Origin: Paenibacillus sp. FSL H8-0048
Lineage (GTDB): Bacteria; Bacillota; Bacilli; Paenibacillales; Paenibacillaceae
Length of the DNA: 64,000 nucleotides
Direction of reading: 5' to 3'
Assembly (NCBI RefSeq): GCF_038002825.1
Contig: NZ_JBBODF010000001.1
Span: 1,550,001-1,614,000, forward strand
The position numbers were made by a program, and so were the translations under genes. Positions within the stretch are counted from its first letter, which is position 1, and every line of letters begins with the position of its first letter. Below, piece by piece: positions 7,609 through 17,087 of the stretch. The notes below the pieces were generated by a model that saw nothing but the letters and a program-made list of their open reading frames with translations, made no database searches and had not been told where the DNA came from.

Positions 7609-9384
7609 TCACTTCTTCATCAGCGGCAGGCGGATTCGGATGGCAGTTCCCTCCCCCGGCGCACTCTTAATCGTGACTCCATACTCTTCGCCGTACATCA
7701 GCACCAGCCGGTCATGCACATTCCTAATACCGATTCCGGTGAACAGCTGGCGCTTCCCCTTAAGGCCGGACATAGGCAGATCAGCCGCTCCCATATCCAT
7801 TCCGTCCCCGTTATCCACCACCTCACAGAGCAGAGATCCGGCATCCTGGGAGATGAGGATATGGATAAATCCGCCGCTTTTGCGCGTAAACGCATGGAAG
7901 AAGGCATTCTCAATAAACGGCTGAATAATCAGCTTCGGCAGATGACAGTCCATACAATCCGGGGAGACGAAGAAATTCACCCTGATCCGTTCGCCGTACC
8001 GCACCTGGTTGATGAACACATAGGATTTCAGATTCTCCAGCTCCTGCGTCACCGTAATGCTCTCACTGACATTGCTTAGCGCATTCTGCAGCATTGAGAT
8101 CAGGGCATGAATCGTATGCACCGCCTTCTCTTGGCTGCCCTGCTGCACCAGGAAATTGACCGAAGCCAGCGTATTGTACAGAAAATGCGGGTTAATCTGA
8201 TGCTGCAAGGCCGCAAGCTCGGCATTCCGCTGCTCCTTCTGCGTCTCCACCAGCTTCTCGACATATTCATTCAGCTCGTCAAGCATATAGTTATAGGCAT
8301 GGCCCAGCTCCTGAAATTCAAAGCTCCCCGTAACCGTAATGTAATTGTGGAAGTTACGCTCGGTAATCTTGGACATCTGCCGGGTAAGCAGCGTAAGCGA
8401 CCGGGTCAGCCTTCTGAAGATCAGAAACACCACGATCAGGGCCACGGCCACGATGGCTGAGCAGAACAGCACGACCATTTTACCGTTGACCATCTGGCCG
8501 AGGGCCGTCTGCTTATCGATCAGGTTCACAATATAGAAATCATAAGACGGCAGGTAATCCGCAATCAGAATCGAATCCGTGCCCTGGAAATCAATGTTCT
8601 GGTACGCAAGCTGCTGCTCCTCAATCTCGCTGGCCACCTGCAAGAGATCCCCTGCCTGCTGGCCCATCAGATCACTGCGGTTGCTGGACACAATCATCCC
8701 CTGCTTATTCAGGATCACCACATCATTCCCGGTACTGACAAAGCTCCCGTAGAAGGAGCGGAAATCCTTTTCATGAATGGTAAAATACAGCGTCCCGTAA
8801 ATATCGCCGCTCGTCCGGTCCATCAGCGCTTTGCTGCCCACGATCACTGCTTCCTTCTTCGGCGAATCCTGTACCGTCTCCTCATAGAACTGGTACATCA
8901 GCCGTTTCGGTTCCGCCAGCGTATTCCGTGTCAGTTCATGCTCCCGAAGCTCCCGGTCACTCATTAGCAGATTGTTCGTATTGGTGGAGTAGCTGCGGCC
9001 GTTTTTGCCCATGATTTTGATCCCGACCTGGTAGGCATCAAGCGTGGACTGAATCTTCTTCATCTGCGTGGTCATATTGTAATAGGTCCGCAGCATCCGC
9101 AGGGAGTCCGAGTCCTCCTCAGACAGGAAGGAGCGGATCGTACCGCTTAGCTGAGCATTATTGGTAGCCGTTACAACCGAATAATGAAACGCTTCAAAGC
9201 TCGACTTGATCTGGCTGATCACCTTGGAATTCGTAATGCTGAACGTATTCATGAACAGCTTCTCCGACATGCGGACGGTCGTCCAGGAGGAAGCGATGGC
9301 TACAGCGATGATGCTGATCAGCATGACGATGAAGATTTTGATGAACAGGCTGTGGAATTTGAACCGTTCCCAGTATCTGCGCAT
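7609..9384 (-). CDS. Sensor histidine kinase, YesM type
   Basis: 591 residues: N-terminal membrane segment (about 17-40), an extracellular sensor region of about 260 residues, a second membrane segment (about 300-320), HAMP-like linker, His_kinase domain with the phospho-acceptor in QHQINPHFLYNTLASVNFLV, and a C-terminal HATPase with NAFFHAF and GDGMDMG motifs. Architecture equals YesM/LytS-type kinases that control carbohydrate operons in Bacilli. Starts seven bases after the end of the response-regulator gene, its GGAG overlapping that stop codon, so the two are one operon. Confidence 0.88.
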   Translation of the reverse strand: MRRYWERFKFHSLFIKIFIVMLISIIAVAIASSWTTVRMSEKLFMNTFSITNSKVISQIKSSFEAFHYSVVTATNNAQLSGTIRSFLSEEDSDSLRMLRTYYNMTTQMKKIQSTLDAYQVGIKIMGKNGRSYSTNTNNLLMSDRELREHELTRNTLAEPKRLMYQFYEETVQDSPKKEAVIVGSKALMDRTSGDIYGTLYFTIHEKDFRSFYGSFVSTGNDVVILNKQGMIVSSNRSDLMGQQAGDLLQVASEIEEQQLAYQNIDFQGTDSILIADYLPSYDFYIVNLIDKQTALGQMVNGKMVVLFCSAIVAVALIVVFLIFRRLTRSLTLLTRQMSKITERNFHNYITVTGSFEFQELGHAYNYMLDELNEYVEKLVETQKEQRNAELAALQHQINPHFLYNTLASVNFLVQQGSQEKAVHTIHALISMLQNALSNVSESITVTQELENLKSYVFINQVRYGERIRVNFFVSPDCMDCHLPKLIIQPFIENAFFHAFTRKSGGFIHILISQDAGSLLCEVVDNGDGMDMGAADLPMSGLKGKRQLFTGIGIRNVHDRLVLMYGEEYGVTIKSAPGEGTAIRIRLPLMKK

Positions 9385-9389
9385 ACGCT

Positions 9390-11057
9390 CTACTCCTGCC
9401 CGTAATACTGACGCCGGTAGCTGCTCGGGGACAGCCCACTATATTTCTTGAACACTTTGCAAAAATAGCTGTGGTCTCCATATCCAACCATGCTGCTAAT
9501 CTCCGCTATCGGTGCCTCTCCGGCCCGCAGCAGCTCTGCCGCCTTGCCCGTGCGGACCTTGTTGAGATGCTCCTTGAAGCCCTCGTGATTGTAGGTCGTG
9601 AACAGGCTCGACAGATACGAGGGGTTGAAATGAAAATGACGGGCCAGCTCCGTAAGGGTCAGCGGCTCGGCATAATGCTCCTCAATGTACTGCAGCAGCT
9701 TCGTCATATTGGCATTGCTGCCCGGTGCAGGCACTGCCGATGAAGTCAGCTCCATGATCCGGCTCAGGTAATCATCCAGGATCTGCATGGCCTGCTCCGC
9801 TGTGCCCGCTTCATCGATGGCCCGGAACAGGCCGTATTTCCCCTCCTCCAGCTCCTGCAGATGGCTGAACTGATTCGTAATATTGAAGATGATATTGCCC
9901 AGGAAGGACTTGAACTGATACACATCCCCGTCATTCTGGCGGCTGAGCGCATCAACATGCTGATGCAGGTCACCGAACGCTTCCGCCAGCTGCTGCCGCT
10001 TCAGCTGTGCTGTGAAGGACGTCAGATTGAACTTGGGCAGCGACGTCTCCTGATATGGACGTACCGGCTGGATGAGCAGGGTCTGCTCCGGCCGGAAAAA
10101 CCGGCACTGCTGTAGTCTCGCAACGCTCTCCTGCTGGACGGCCGCCAGCTCGCTGAGCGAGCTGAATCTCCGGCTGAGCGTCAGCCGAATTTCCGTTTCT
10201 TGCCCGGCCAGCGTATCGGCTAACTGGTGTACAGCCTCCAGCAGCTGCGGCCAATGGGCTTCCTCCAGATTAATTAGCATGAATGTAGAGCCCGAAGGCT
10301 CTCTGCCTGGAATGACGCACTGCTTCAGTCCCGGAACATGCTGGTTGAGTTCACCGGTGATAGAGCTGAAGATGGTGGTGTCATGGGCGCTAAGAGCGAT
10401 GCTGCTTGCGGCAGCGTAATCGCCGCTACGGTTAATGGCGTTGTTGCTGCTGGCAGAGTGTATAGCACTATGGCCGCTAGCGTTGCCGCCCGCTGCTGGC
10501 TGTGCTGTTTGGGCCGGCTCCCAGCCCAGCAGCGTGTAGCTGTTATGCGGAAGCTGCTGCTTCACATACGCTTCGCTCTCCGGCGGCAGCCGGTAACCGG
10601 ACAGCATCCGGCTGAGCAGGGTATCCAGCGGCTGCGCTTCTGCCTCCGTTTGTCCTCCGGCGGTACTCAGTCCCGGAATGCGGTCCCGGGTTTTTTGTAA
10701 CACCTGCAATAAGGCCCCGGCCTCCAGCTTCGGCTTTAGAATATAATCCGCCACCCCATGCTGGAACGTCGAACGCACATAATGGAACTCGCTGAAGCTG
10801 CTTAGCACAATCACCTCGGTAGCCGGATAATCGCGCTTCACCAGCCGGGTTAACTCCTCGCCATCCATCACCGGCATGACAATATCCGTAATGATGATAT
10901 GCGGCTGCAGGGTCTGCAGCGAATTCAGCGCTTCCCGCCCGTTGGCCGCTTCACCCACAATCTGAAATCCTTCCTGTTCCCAGTCCAGCACATATTTAAT
11001 CCCTTGCCGGACCAGGATTTCATCGTCCACAATCAACACCTTGCATATTGGATTCAT
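9390..11057 (-). CDS. Response regulator, YesN type, with AraC output
   Basis: 555 residues. N-terminal receiver domain with acidic pair D11-D12 and predicted phosphorylation site D58 (HIIITDIVMPVMDG). A long divergent middle region of about 320 residues contains a Ser/Asn/Ala-rich patch near 195-225. The C-terminal 100 residues are an AraC-type double helix-turn-helix (LTELARHFHFNPSYLSSLF and ISSMVGYGDHSYFCKVFKKY). Phosphorylated by the adjacent kinase, it presumably activates the neighbouring sugar ABC operon. First gene of the regulatory operon. Confidence 0.88.
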   Translation of the reverse strand: MNPICKVLIVDDEILVRQGIKYVLDWEQEGFQIVGEAANGREALNSLQTLQPHIIITDIVMPVMDGEELTRLVKRDYPATEVIVLSSFSEFHYVRSTFQHGVADYILKPKLEAGALLQVLQKTRDRIPGLSTAGGQTEAEAQPLDTLLSRMLSGYRLPPESEAYVKQQLPHNSYTLLGWEPAQTAQPAAGGNASGHSAIHSASSNNAINRSGDYAAASSIALSAHDTTIFSSITGELNQHVPGLKQCVIPGREPSGSTFMLINLEEAHWPQLLEAVHQLADTLAGQETEIRLTLSRRFSSLSELAAVQQESVARLQQCRFFRPEQTLLIQPVRPYQETSLPKFNLTSFTAQLKRQQLAEAFGDLHQHVDALSRQNDGDVYQFKSFLGNIIFNITNQFSHLQELEEGKYGLFRAIDEAGTAEQAMQILDDYLSRIMELTSSAVPAPGSNANMTKLLQYIEEHYAEPLTLTELARHFHFNPSYLSSLFTTYNHEGFKEHLNKVRTGKAAELLRAGEAPIAEISSMVGYGDHSYFCKVFKKYSGLSPSSYRRQYYGQE

Positions 11058-11151
11058 GATTCTCCCCCTACCTTCTCTATTCTTAACCTCTGGCCCTAGC
11101 CGCTATGAACGGATTATAAAGCGCTATCATCGAGATGGTCAAACTAAAAAT

Positions 11152-11178
11152 AAGAGCAGGGAAGCTTTCCCGGCTCTT
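11152..11178 (-). terminator. Rho-independent terminator
   Basis: AAGAGC..GGGAA stem with its complement, followed on the minus strand by ATTTTTAG. It would end transcripts coming from the acetyltransferase gene at 11451, after crossing the repeat region 11230-11375. Confidence 0.6.
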
Positions 11179-11229
11179 GTAGCGTATAAGCGTGGCTCAT
11201 ACTAACCTGATTTTAGCAGGAATCAAGGT

Positions 11230-11375
11230 ACACTTGGCTGATTGCATTTTGTACAGCAGATAAGGTCGAAATGTCCTCCAGAATGCATTCTGCTGTATTT
11301 GGTGCAACAGATTTCCTCAAAAGTGCTCATAACAGACCAAATTCCAATATTCTAATGCATGAACTACAACAGAAC
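11230..11375 (-). repeat. Degenerate 51-bp-period repeat (locus E)
   Basis: On the minus strand ATCTGTTGCACCAAATACA (from 11312) and ATCTGCTGTACAAAATGCA (from 11261) are exactly 51 bp apart; further CTGTTG-type motifs occur at 11372 and 11335 with irregular spacing. The first unit contains CTGTTG/CAGCAG arms and the palindrome CAGAATGCATTCTG. No coding signal. With the terminator and hairpin it fills the gap 11058-11450. Confidence 0.4.
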
Positions 11376-11400
11376 GTGAAAATACGATGGTTTCTTGGCT

Positions 11401-11425
11401 TTTGATTGTACAAAGTACAATCAAA
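11401..11425. repeat. Perfect 11-bp inverted repeat
   Basis: TTTGATTGTAC-aaa-GTACAATCAAA just downstream of the acetyltransferase stop. No T-run follows on either strand, so it is a hairpin or protein site and not a standard terminator. Confidence 0.45.
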
Positions 11426-11450
11426 GGCTGAATTGGAAAAGTAGTAGACC

Positions 11451-11894
11451 CTAATGCGAGCTGAGATGCTTGCGGTACCCCTCGACCTTTTCCTCCCTAT
11501 ACCCCATCGCCTCATAGAAAATATGCGCTTCCTTCCGCTTCTCTCCCGACACGAAAATGATATAGTAGCAGTCCCGTTCATGCGCAATGTCTTCGATCGC
11601 AGTCATCAGCTTCTTGCCAAGCCCCTGCCGCCGTGCGCGCGAAGATACGACCACATTCTCAATCACCATGAACGGACGGCAATCCCCCACCAAGTCCTGG
11701 CAGACGATCCCCATCAATGAGCCTAGCAACTCCCCGTCGGCAAAAGCTCCCAGCAGCACATACCGCTCATCCTCCCGGATTGTCCGAAAGGCTTTCTCCA
11801 GCTTCAACGGGTCCGCCCGTCCGCCCGTTAATTCATTGTAGAGTGTGTTCAATGCGTCCAGTGATGCGATTTCGATTGGTTCGATGGTTAATAT
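11451..11894 (-). CDS. GNAT acetyltransferase, apparent ATA start
   Basis: About 147 residues. The acetyl-CoA loop is visible as NVVVSSRARRQGLGKKLM, with a C-terminal FYEAMGYREEKVEGYRKHL typical of GNAT proteins. The first ATG/GTG/TTG in frame is TTG at 11852, which has no ribosome site and would remove the first strand of the fold. Frame and family both continue upstream to ATA at 11894 (ILTIEPIEIASLDALNTLYN), with GGAGG at 11904-11908 exactly nine bases before it. I therefore place the start at ATA 11894; TTG 11852 is the conventional alternative. Acceptor substrate unknown. Confidence 0.7.
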   Translation of the reverse strand: MLTIEPIEIASLDALNTLYNELTGGRADPLKLEKAFRTIREDERYVLLGAFADGELLGSLMGIVCQDLVGDCRPFMVIENVVVSSRARRQGLGKKLMTAIEDIAHERDCYYIIFVSGEKRKEAHIFYEAMGYREEKVEGYRKHLSSH

Positions 11895-11931
11895 GGCAGG
11901 TCGCCTCCGCGTTCATATTGTTGTGGTGCAA

Positions 11932-12501
11932 TTACTTCATTTCATACATAAATATTTGACCATTACGTGGGTAACGCATCCGTTCTGCCTTGTAGCCCCT
12001 GCGCCGGAGCCTGCGGTCTAGAACTTTCATGAACGCACCATGACTGACAATTAGTACATAGCCTTCTTGCGCAGACTCCTCATCATCAATAAGTAGGGAG
12101 TCAATTACTTTATCCGCTCGCCGCAGAACAGCTGCTTTGCTCTCCGCTTGAGAAGAATGACCTACCGACCAGAACAAACGTCCAAGCACAAGCCATAGGT
12201 TAACCGGCAGTCGCAGTCCGCTAAGTCTAATTGTCTTGAGCCGCGGTGCAGTTACACTAATCTCCCTCAATAGCTCTGTATACACAAATTTTCGAGCCTC
12301 AAAATAACTTGCCGTAAGTACCGCCCTCTCCTGATCACTACACAGACAAAGTGTCCAGCGCTGCCCGCCTATCTCATGTTCAGGAGCCTGAATAGGTGCT
12401 AATTCATACTCTTGGACCCACTGGTTGAATTGTTCCCCTGTCAGCCAAGTCCGCTGCGGTTTAATATCTACTTTGAAATGCCTAATCAGTCCCAGCTTCA
12501 A
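11932..12501 (-). CDS. Histidine phosphatase (phosphoglycerate-mutase-like) protein
   Basis: 189 residues. Core elements of the histidine phosphatase superfamily are present: LIRHF (nucleophile His8), CSDQERAVLTA (second Arg and TA), and VSHGAFMK (second His). The usual RHG is RHF here, so substrate preference may differ. TTG start at 12501 with purine-rich AGGGGATTAGGAG upstream, 12 bases after the lipoprotein stop, so probably co-transcribed with that gene. Physiological substrate unknown. Confidence 0.75.
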   Translation of the reverse strand: MKLGLIRHFKVDIKPQRTWLTGEQFNQWVQEYELAPIQAPEHEIGGQRWTLCLCSDQERAVLTASYFEARKFVYTELLREISVTAPRLKTIRLSGLRLPVNLWLVLGRLFWSVGHSSQAESKAAVLRRADKVIDSLLIDDEESAQEGYVLIVSHGAFMKVLDRRLRRRGYKAERMRYPRNGQIFMYEMK

Positions 12502-12513
12502 TCTCCTAATCCC

Positions 12514-12951
12514 CTACTTCTCATACTTGAGCTCAAACTCCTCACTCTTCCCGTCCCACTCGGCAGTGACTTTAATGACGGAGTCTTTTTTCTCAACAGA
12601 GCCATTTCCAGAAGCGCCCATTTTCAGCATAGCTACTTCAACAGGCCCCTCGATAGTCTGGCTGCCGCTGCTATGTTTAGCTTTGAACGTATATTTCATC
12701 TGTTTAATCTCTTCGAGATCAGACTGGTCGCCTTTGTAACGCAGTACTAAGTTATACTGCTTGGAGCTTTCACTGGTTACTTTATTCTTTTTGGTAATCA
12801 GCTTCTCATTTGCCTCCTGCTTATAGACACCCGACCAGTTGTCTCCCTCGCCCTTGAACGTATAGTTGAAATAGGTCGTTTCTGTATTGCAGGACGTCAG
12901 CAGCAGTAGCAGAATTGCAGGAAGCAACAGCACACGCAGTATCTTCCTCAT
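12514..12951 (-). CDS. Small lipoprotein of unknown function
   Basis: 145 residues. Signal peptide MRKILRVLLLPAILLLLLTS ends in the lipobox LLTSC with Cys21 as lipid anchor. The mature part is beta-rich and charged, ending VTAEWDGKSEEFELKYEK, a pattern seen in many Bacilli lipoproteins of unknown role. Start ATG 12951 is chosen from the signal peptide and the AAGGGGGCTGACC ahead; the frame is open upstream to 13083 over the kinase gene, which is not credible coding. Confidence 0.7.
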   Translation of the reverse strand: MRKILRVLLLPAILLLLLTSCNTETTYFNYTFKGEGDNWSGVYKQEANEKLITKKNKVTSESSKQYNLVLRYKGDQSDLEEIKQMKYTFKAKHSSGSQTIEGPVEVAMLKMGASGNGSVEKKDSVIKVTAEWDGKSEEFELKYEK

Positions 12952-12980
12952 GGTCAGCCCCCTTTTCCACATAGATTCAA

Positions 12981-13520
12981 TTAGCTTGAACGGGATAGGA
13001 ATTGCAGTACTGCCTCCACCCGCTCCTCCACTGTAAAATCCCCTTCCAGCCGCAACAGATCGCCGTTTATCCCAGCCATCCAATCCTCATGCAGCGTGCG
13101 GCTGCGGACCTCAGGCCCTGCCGTATCGTACTGCGCCGCCCAAGCCATGAACTCCTGTACATCCTCATATTTATCTCCGCCCGGCAGACCCTCATCACCG
13201 TATCGTTCATACTCCCGCGCCCGCAGCCGATCCAGACGGACCTGCTCAGGAATCCACAGGAAAATCACCAGATCGAAGGTGTCCCGCAGCGAATCCCCCC
13301 AGCCGCAAACCGCACCGGACAGAATCCACGGTTCATGCTGCGCCATGTCAGCCCGCAATCTACTTAGACGCTCTGTTACATCACTTGGCCTGCTGTACTT
13401 CTGCTCCCAGAAATAATCGTCACTGTCCAATTGAACATACGGAAGCCTCGCTGCCAGCGCTTTCCCCAGGGTACTCGTCCCGGCCCCGGAAGCTCCCATA
13501 ATATGAATTCTGCGGTACAT
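12981..13520 (-). CDS. P-loop nucleotide kinase-like protein
   Basis: 179 residues. Starts MYRRIHIMGASGAGTSTLGK, a Walker A (GASGAGTST) like that of adenylate-kinase-related and shikimate-kinase-like proteins, followed by DSDDYFWEQKY and a basic lid (RLDRLRAREYERYG). Start ATG 13520 has AGGAGGGCTT directly upstream; the frame to 13553 is longer but lacks a site. Probably phosphorylates a small molecule; substrate unknown. Confidence 0.75.
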   Translation of the reverse strand: MYRRIHIMGASGAGTSTLGKALAARLPYVQLDSDDYFWEQKYSRPSDVTERLSRLRADMAQHEPWILSGAVCGWGDSLRDTFDLVIFLWIPEQVRLDRLRAREYERYGDEGLPGGDKYEDVQEFMAWAAQYDTAGPEVRSRTLHEDWMAGINGDLLRLEGDFTVEERVEAVLQFLSRSS

Positions 13521-13636
13521 AAGCCCTCCTGAATGGTGAATTATTGTATCCAATTGTATATATTACCATGCTGCTCCTCATATTTAAACAGCGTAGCCTG
13601 TCTCTGAAGGACGCGCTGCCCACCCCAGCAGGAAGT

Positions 13637-13755
13637 AAGTGGATAAGCGTATTTTAATTTCTCGAATTTCGGGGATTCCCAGGAGACAAGTGGAAAAAGT
13701 ACAACTGTTAACTCTACTTTTGAAGACTTTCCTTGAATCACGATAATTAAGTGTT
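13637..13755 (+). repeat. 51-bp-period repeat, two units (locus D)
   Basis: AAGTGGATAA at 13637 and AAGTGGAAAA at 13688 are 51 bp apart and partly similar beyond; AAGTG recurs at 13748. A 91-codon minus-strand ORF over this region has no ribosome site and is not considered real. Apart from this, nothing was seen in the 379-base gap 13521-13899. Confidence 0.35.
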
Positions 13756-13899
13756 GTTTATCCAATTGATGCCCTGCCATGCCCCCAATGGCCAGCAGCA
13801 AGTGTACAAAATCCATCTAATTCCCGCAGACGCAAACAAAGCCGCAGCCCCAGGCCACAGCTTGTTTGCCTTTCACCCTCCAGATGCCCAGCCCGCTCC

Positions 13900-15306
13900 T
13901 CAGCTCACATCCGGCGGGATGCGCCGGGCGATGCCGGTCGCGATGGCGGCCTTAATTACAGCCAGACGTACCTGCTCCACAACCTTCTCGTTGAAAATGC
14001 TCGGAATAATATATTGCTCATTCCGCTCATCCGGGTGGACCACTGCTGCAATCGCCTGCGCCGCTGCCAGCTTCATCTCCAGATTCACCGTCTTGGCCCG
14101 GCAGTCCAGCGCCCCGCGGAAAATCCCCGGAAAACACAGCACGTTATTAATCTGGTTAGGGTAATCGCTTCTGCCGGTTGCCAGCACCCGGACGTAAGGC
14201 TCGGCCAGATCCGGCTCAATCTCCGGGGACGGATTGGCCATAGCGAACACGATGCTGTCCCGGGCCATACTCTGCAAATGGCTAACCTGCAGAATTCCTC
14301 CTCTGGATACGCCGATGAAGACATCTGCCCCGCGTACCGCCTCGTCCAGTCCTCCGCTCAGATTCTCAGGATTCGTGGCTTCGGCCAGCCAGCTCCATTC
14401 AGCATTGGTATAGGCTTCGTTCCGGTTCAGTATCCCTTCCTTATCTACCGCATAGAGGTGCTTCGCACCCGCCGCCAGCAGCAGACGGCAGATCGATACG
14501 CCAGCGGCACCGATGCCGACAACCACAATCCTGGAGTCTGCAATCTTCTTCTCGACGACCTGGAGCGCGTTCAGCAATCCGGCCAGAGCCACTACTGCCG
14601 TTCCGTGCTGGTCATCATGGAAGACCGGAATATCCAGCTCCGCCGACAGCCGCCGTTCAATCTCGAAGCAGCGCGGAGAGCTGATGTCCTCCAGATTGAT
14701 GCCCCCAAAGCCGGGAGCAACCGCTTTCACAATCTGAATAATTTCTTCCGGGTCCTTGGTGTCCAGACACAGCGGGAACCCGTCAATATCCGCCAGCTGC
14801 TTGAACAGCATGGCCTTGCCTTCCATCACCGGCATCGCCGCCTCCGGTCCGATATCGCCAAGCCCCAGCACTGCGGTGCCGTCGGTGACGACAGCTACCG
14901 TATTTCTTTTCATCGTCAGGGAATACGCCTTGGACGGATCTTCGGCAATCGCCGTACAGACACGGGCCACGCCTGGGGTATACACCAGCGACAGATCCTC
15001 GCGGTTCTTGATCGGCATCTTCGGGGTGACCTCGATTTTGCCGCCGAGATGGGCCAGGAAGGTGCGGTCGGAGACATTGATGACTTTGATTCCAGGCATA
15101 TTCTTCAGCACGCTGATAATCTCTTCATTCGCCGCATCCTGCACATTCACTGTCAGGTCACGGGTCGTCACATCCTTGCCGCCACGTATAACGTCAATCG
15201 CTACAATATCGCCGCCGGCTGCTGCCAGCCTGGACGCCACATCGCCAAAAGAAGCTTCTGCCTTACGGATTTCAAGCCGGATAATCATCGTTGTTGCAAT
15301 GGACAT
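13900..15306 (-). CDS. NAD-dependent malic enzyme with N-terminal ACT domain
   Basis: 468 residues, oxidatively decarboxylating malate to pyruvate. An ACT-like regulatory domain spans about residues 5-80 ([20 protein letters not shown]), then the malic enzyme core: [11 protein letters not shown] (catalytic Tyr), [35 protein letters not shown] (metal Asp residues) and the NAD site [13 protein letters not shown]. Length and ACT domain match the YtsJ/MaeA-like enzymes of Bacilli. ATG 15306 has GGGAGG nine bases upstream; the upstream extension to 15363 is unsupported. Confidence 0.93.
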   Translation of the reverse strand: MSIATTMIIRLEIRKAEASFGDVASRLAAAGGDIVAIDVIRGGKDVTTRDLTVNVQDAANEEIISVLKNMPGIKVINVSDRTFLAHLGGKIEVTPKMPIKNREDLSLVYTPGVARVCTAIAEDPSKAYSLTMKRNTVAVVTDGTAVLGLGDIGPEAAMPVMEGKAMLFKQLADIDGFPLCLDTKDPEEIIQIVKAVAPGFGGINLEDISSPRCFEIERRLSAELDIPVFHDDQHGTAVVALAGLLNALQVVEKKIADSRIVVVGIGAAGVSICRLLLAAGAKHLYAVDKEGILNRNEAYTNAEWSWLAEATNPENLSGGLDEAVRGADVFIGVSRGGILQVSHLQSMARDSIVFAMANPSPEIEPDLAEPYVRVLATGRSDYPNQINNVLCFPGIFRGALDCRAKTVNLEMKLAAAQAIAAVVHPDERNEQYIIPSIFNEKVVEQVRLAVIKAAIATGIARRIPPDVS

Positions 15307-15387
15307 AGAGTATGCCTCCCTCATCAGACGGATGAATTCTACCCTCAATATACTACAGTTCACTTGTTGTTCACAATTAAATCCGGG

Positions 15388-15879
15388 TTAACCGGGAATT
15401 TCCCAGTTCTCAGCCAGCTCTAGCAGCTCTGCTTCCGCAGCCTCTTCATCTTGCCCCAATACTTTCGCTTCTATATAGTAGGTGACAGTATCATCGCTCT
15501 CACTCTTGCCGGGACGCTGATAACAGAGCCAATAATAAGTAACTTCAGGGGCTGGATAGACCGCACTCCCCTCCTGTATGAACTTGATCAGTTCTCCTTG
15601 GCCTGCCGGTGTCTGCACAGGCTTCCTCCATAGCAGCTCTGTATGGTTAGGAATACTGATATAATTACCCGGACGGCTCTGATCGCCAAGCGTCAGCTCC
15701 AGCTGATCCAGAGTCACAGCCTCCACCCCTTGCAGATACCGTGCAGGCTCATCCTCACTTAGACGCAGCCGGTGTACTGCCGGGCCAGAATCAGATGTTG
15801 CGGATACATACAGTGCTCCCCCGCCCAAAACGAGACAGATTGCTGCGGTAAGCACGGTTTTATGCAATTTCACTCTCAT
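15388..15879 (-). CDS. Hypothetical exported or membrane-anchored protein
   Basis: 163 residues. Begins [20 protein letters not shown], a signal anchor or signal peptide, followed by an acidic mature part ([35 protein letters not shown]) without recognised domain. ATG 15879 is chosen because AAAGGAG lies nine bases before it. It sits 81 bases upstream of the malic enzyme on the same strand. Function unknown. Confidence 0.6.
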   Translation of the reverse strand: MRVKLHKTVLTAAICLVLGGGALYVSATSDSGPAVHRLRLSEDEPARYLQGVEAVTLDQLELTLGDQSRPGNYISIPNHTELLWRKPVQTPAGQGELIKFIQEGSAVYPAPEVTYYWLCYQRPGKSESDDTVTYYIEAKVLGQDEEAAEAELLELAENWEIPG

Positions 15880-16014
15880 ACGAACGCTCCTTTGTAACCA
15901 TTTAGTGTAGGATATCATTGTGTTTCGTAAGTTGACAGGGCACAATAGTAATGGCGCGAAGCCTATGAATTCTTATTTAAGAACAAATACAGCACGGATT
16001 AGGAGCGAGAAGAT

Positions 16015-17007
16015 ATGACGAACCCTTTTCAAGCATTGGTAGTGGACAAGACAGAACCATTCTCCGTTGAAATTAGACCGGTATCCCTGGAGGAACTGCC
16101 CGCCGGTGAAGTGTTAATTAAGGTAGCTTATTCCAGTGTAAACTATAAAGACGGGCTGGCAAGCATCCCGAATGGGAATATTGTGCGAAATTATCCGTTC
16201 ATTCCGGGGATTGACCTGTCAGGGACGGTAGTCTCTTCAACAGACAACCGCTTCCGCGAAGGCCAGTCTGTCATTGCCACCAGCTATGGGATCGGCGTAT
16301 CCCATTTCGGCGGGTTCAGTGAATACGCCCGCATCCCTGCGGATTGGGTTATTGAACTGCCGGAAGGCTTGACACTGCGGGAAGCGATGATCTACGGCAC
16401 AGCCGGATTCACGGCGGCGCTGTCTGTTCAGGCGTTGGAAGCCCAAGGCATGGCCCCTGATCAGGGAAAAGTACTCGTCACCGGTGCCACCGGCGGTGTC
16501 GGAGGTGCGGCAACCGCCATCCTGGCGAAGCTGGGCTATCAGGTCACAGCCAGTACCGGCAGAACGGATGAAGCCGGGTATCTGCAGGCGCTGGGTGCTG
16601 CTGAGGTGATCTCCCGCGAAGAGGTCGCGGGCACTGTGGTGAAGCCGCTGGACAAGCAGCTATGGCAGGCCGCCGTAGATTCAGTCGGGGGCGCTCCGCT
16701 GGCTGCTGTCCTGAGCAAAATCGCTTACGGCGGCGCAGTGGCCGCAAGCGGCTTAACCGCAGGCACAGCCGTCCCGACCACCGTCCTGCCGTTTATCCTG
16801 CGCGGAGTCAGTCTGCTCGGCATCGATTCCGTTGCTTGCCCCATGGAGAAACGGGACAAGCTCTGGCAGCGCATGGCAAGTGACATGAAACCGGAGGTGC
16901 TGGATACGCTGGTGGACCGGGAGATTTCTCTGACTGAGCTGCCTGCGGCGCTTCAGGATATTCTCAAGTCGGGCACCCGGGGCCGCATACTTGTTCGCTT
17001 ATCCTAG
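16015..17007 (+). CDS. YhdH/AcuI-type quinone oxidoreductase (acrylyl-CoA reductase family)
   Basis: 330 residues of the zinc-independent medium-chain reductase family: N-terminal GroES-like half (SSVNYKDGLASIPNGNIVRN, PFIPGIDLSGTV) and NADPH-binding Rossmann half with VTGATGGVGGAATAILAKLG. YhdH/AcuI members reduce acrylyl-CoA and detoxify reactive enals; exact substrate here is inferred only. Preceded by GGAGCGAGAAGAT; monocistronic by spacing. Confidence 0.88.
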   Translation: MTNPFQALVVDKTEPFSVEIRPVSLEELPAGEVLIKVAYSSVNYKDGLASIPNGNIVRNYPFIPGIDLSGTVVSSTDNRFREGQSVIATSYGIGVSHFGGFSEYARIPADWVIELPEGLTLREAMIYGTAGFTAALSVQALEAQGMAPDQGKVLVTGATGGVGGAATAILAKLGYQVTASTGRTDEAGYLQALGAAEVISREEVAGTVVKPLDKQLWQAAVDSVGGAPLAAVLSKIAYGGAVAASGLTAGTAVPTTVLPFILRGVSLLGIDSVACPMEKRDKLWQRMASDMKPEVLDTLVDREISLTELPAALQDILKSGTRGRILVRLS

Positions 17008-17087
17008 AAATTGAGCCTTGACCTTGAAGTGTACTTCAACCTTTATACTCTAATTGTTCCAGATGAATAGAGTTGGAGGTAGGTCAA

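Noticed and set aside
13541..13816. 91-codon minus-strand ORF
   Set aside because: Lies in locus D repeat DNA, lacks a ribosome site and overlaps the kinase promoter.
14014..15423. 469-codon plus-strand ORF
   Set aside because: Fully antisense to the ACT-malic enzyme gene, with no protein-like motif or ribosome site; a codon-bias shadow.
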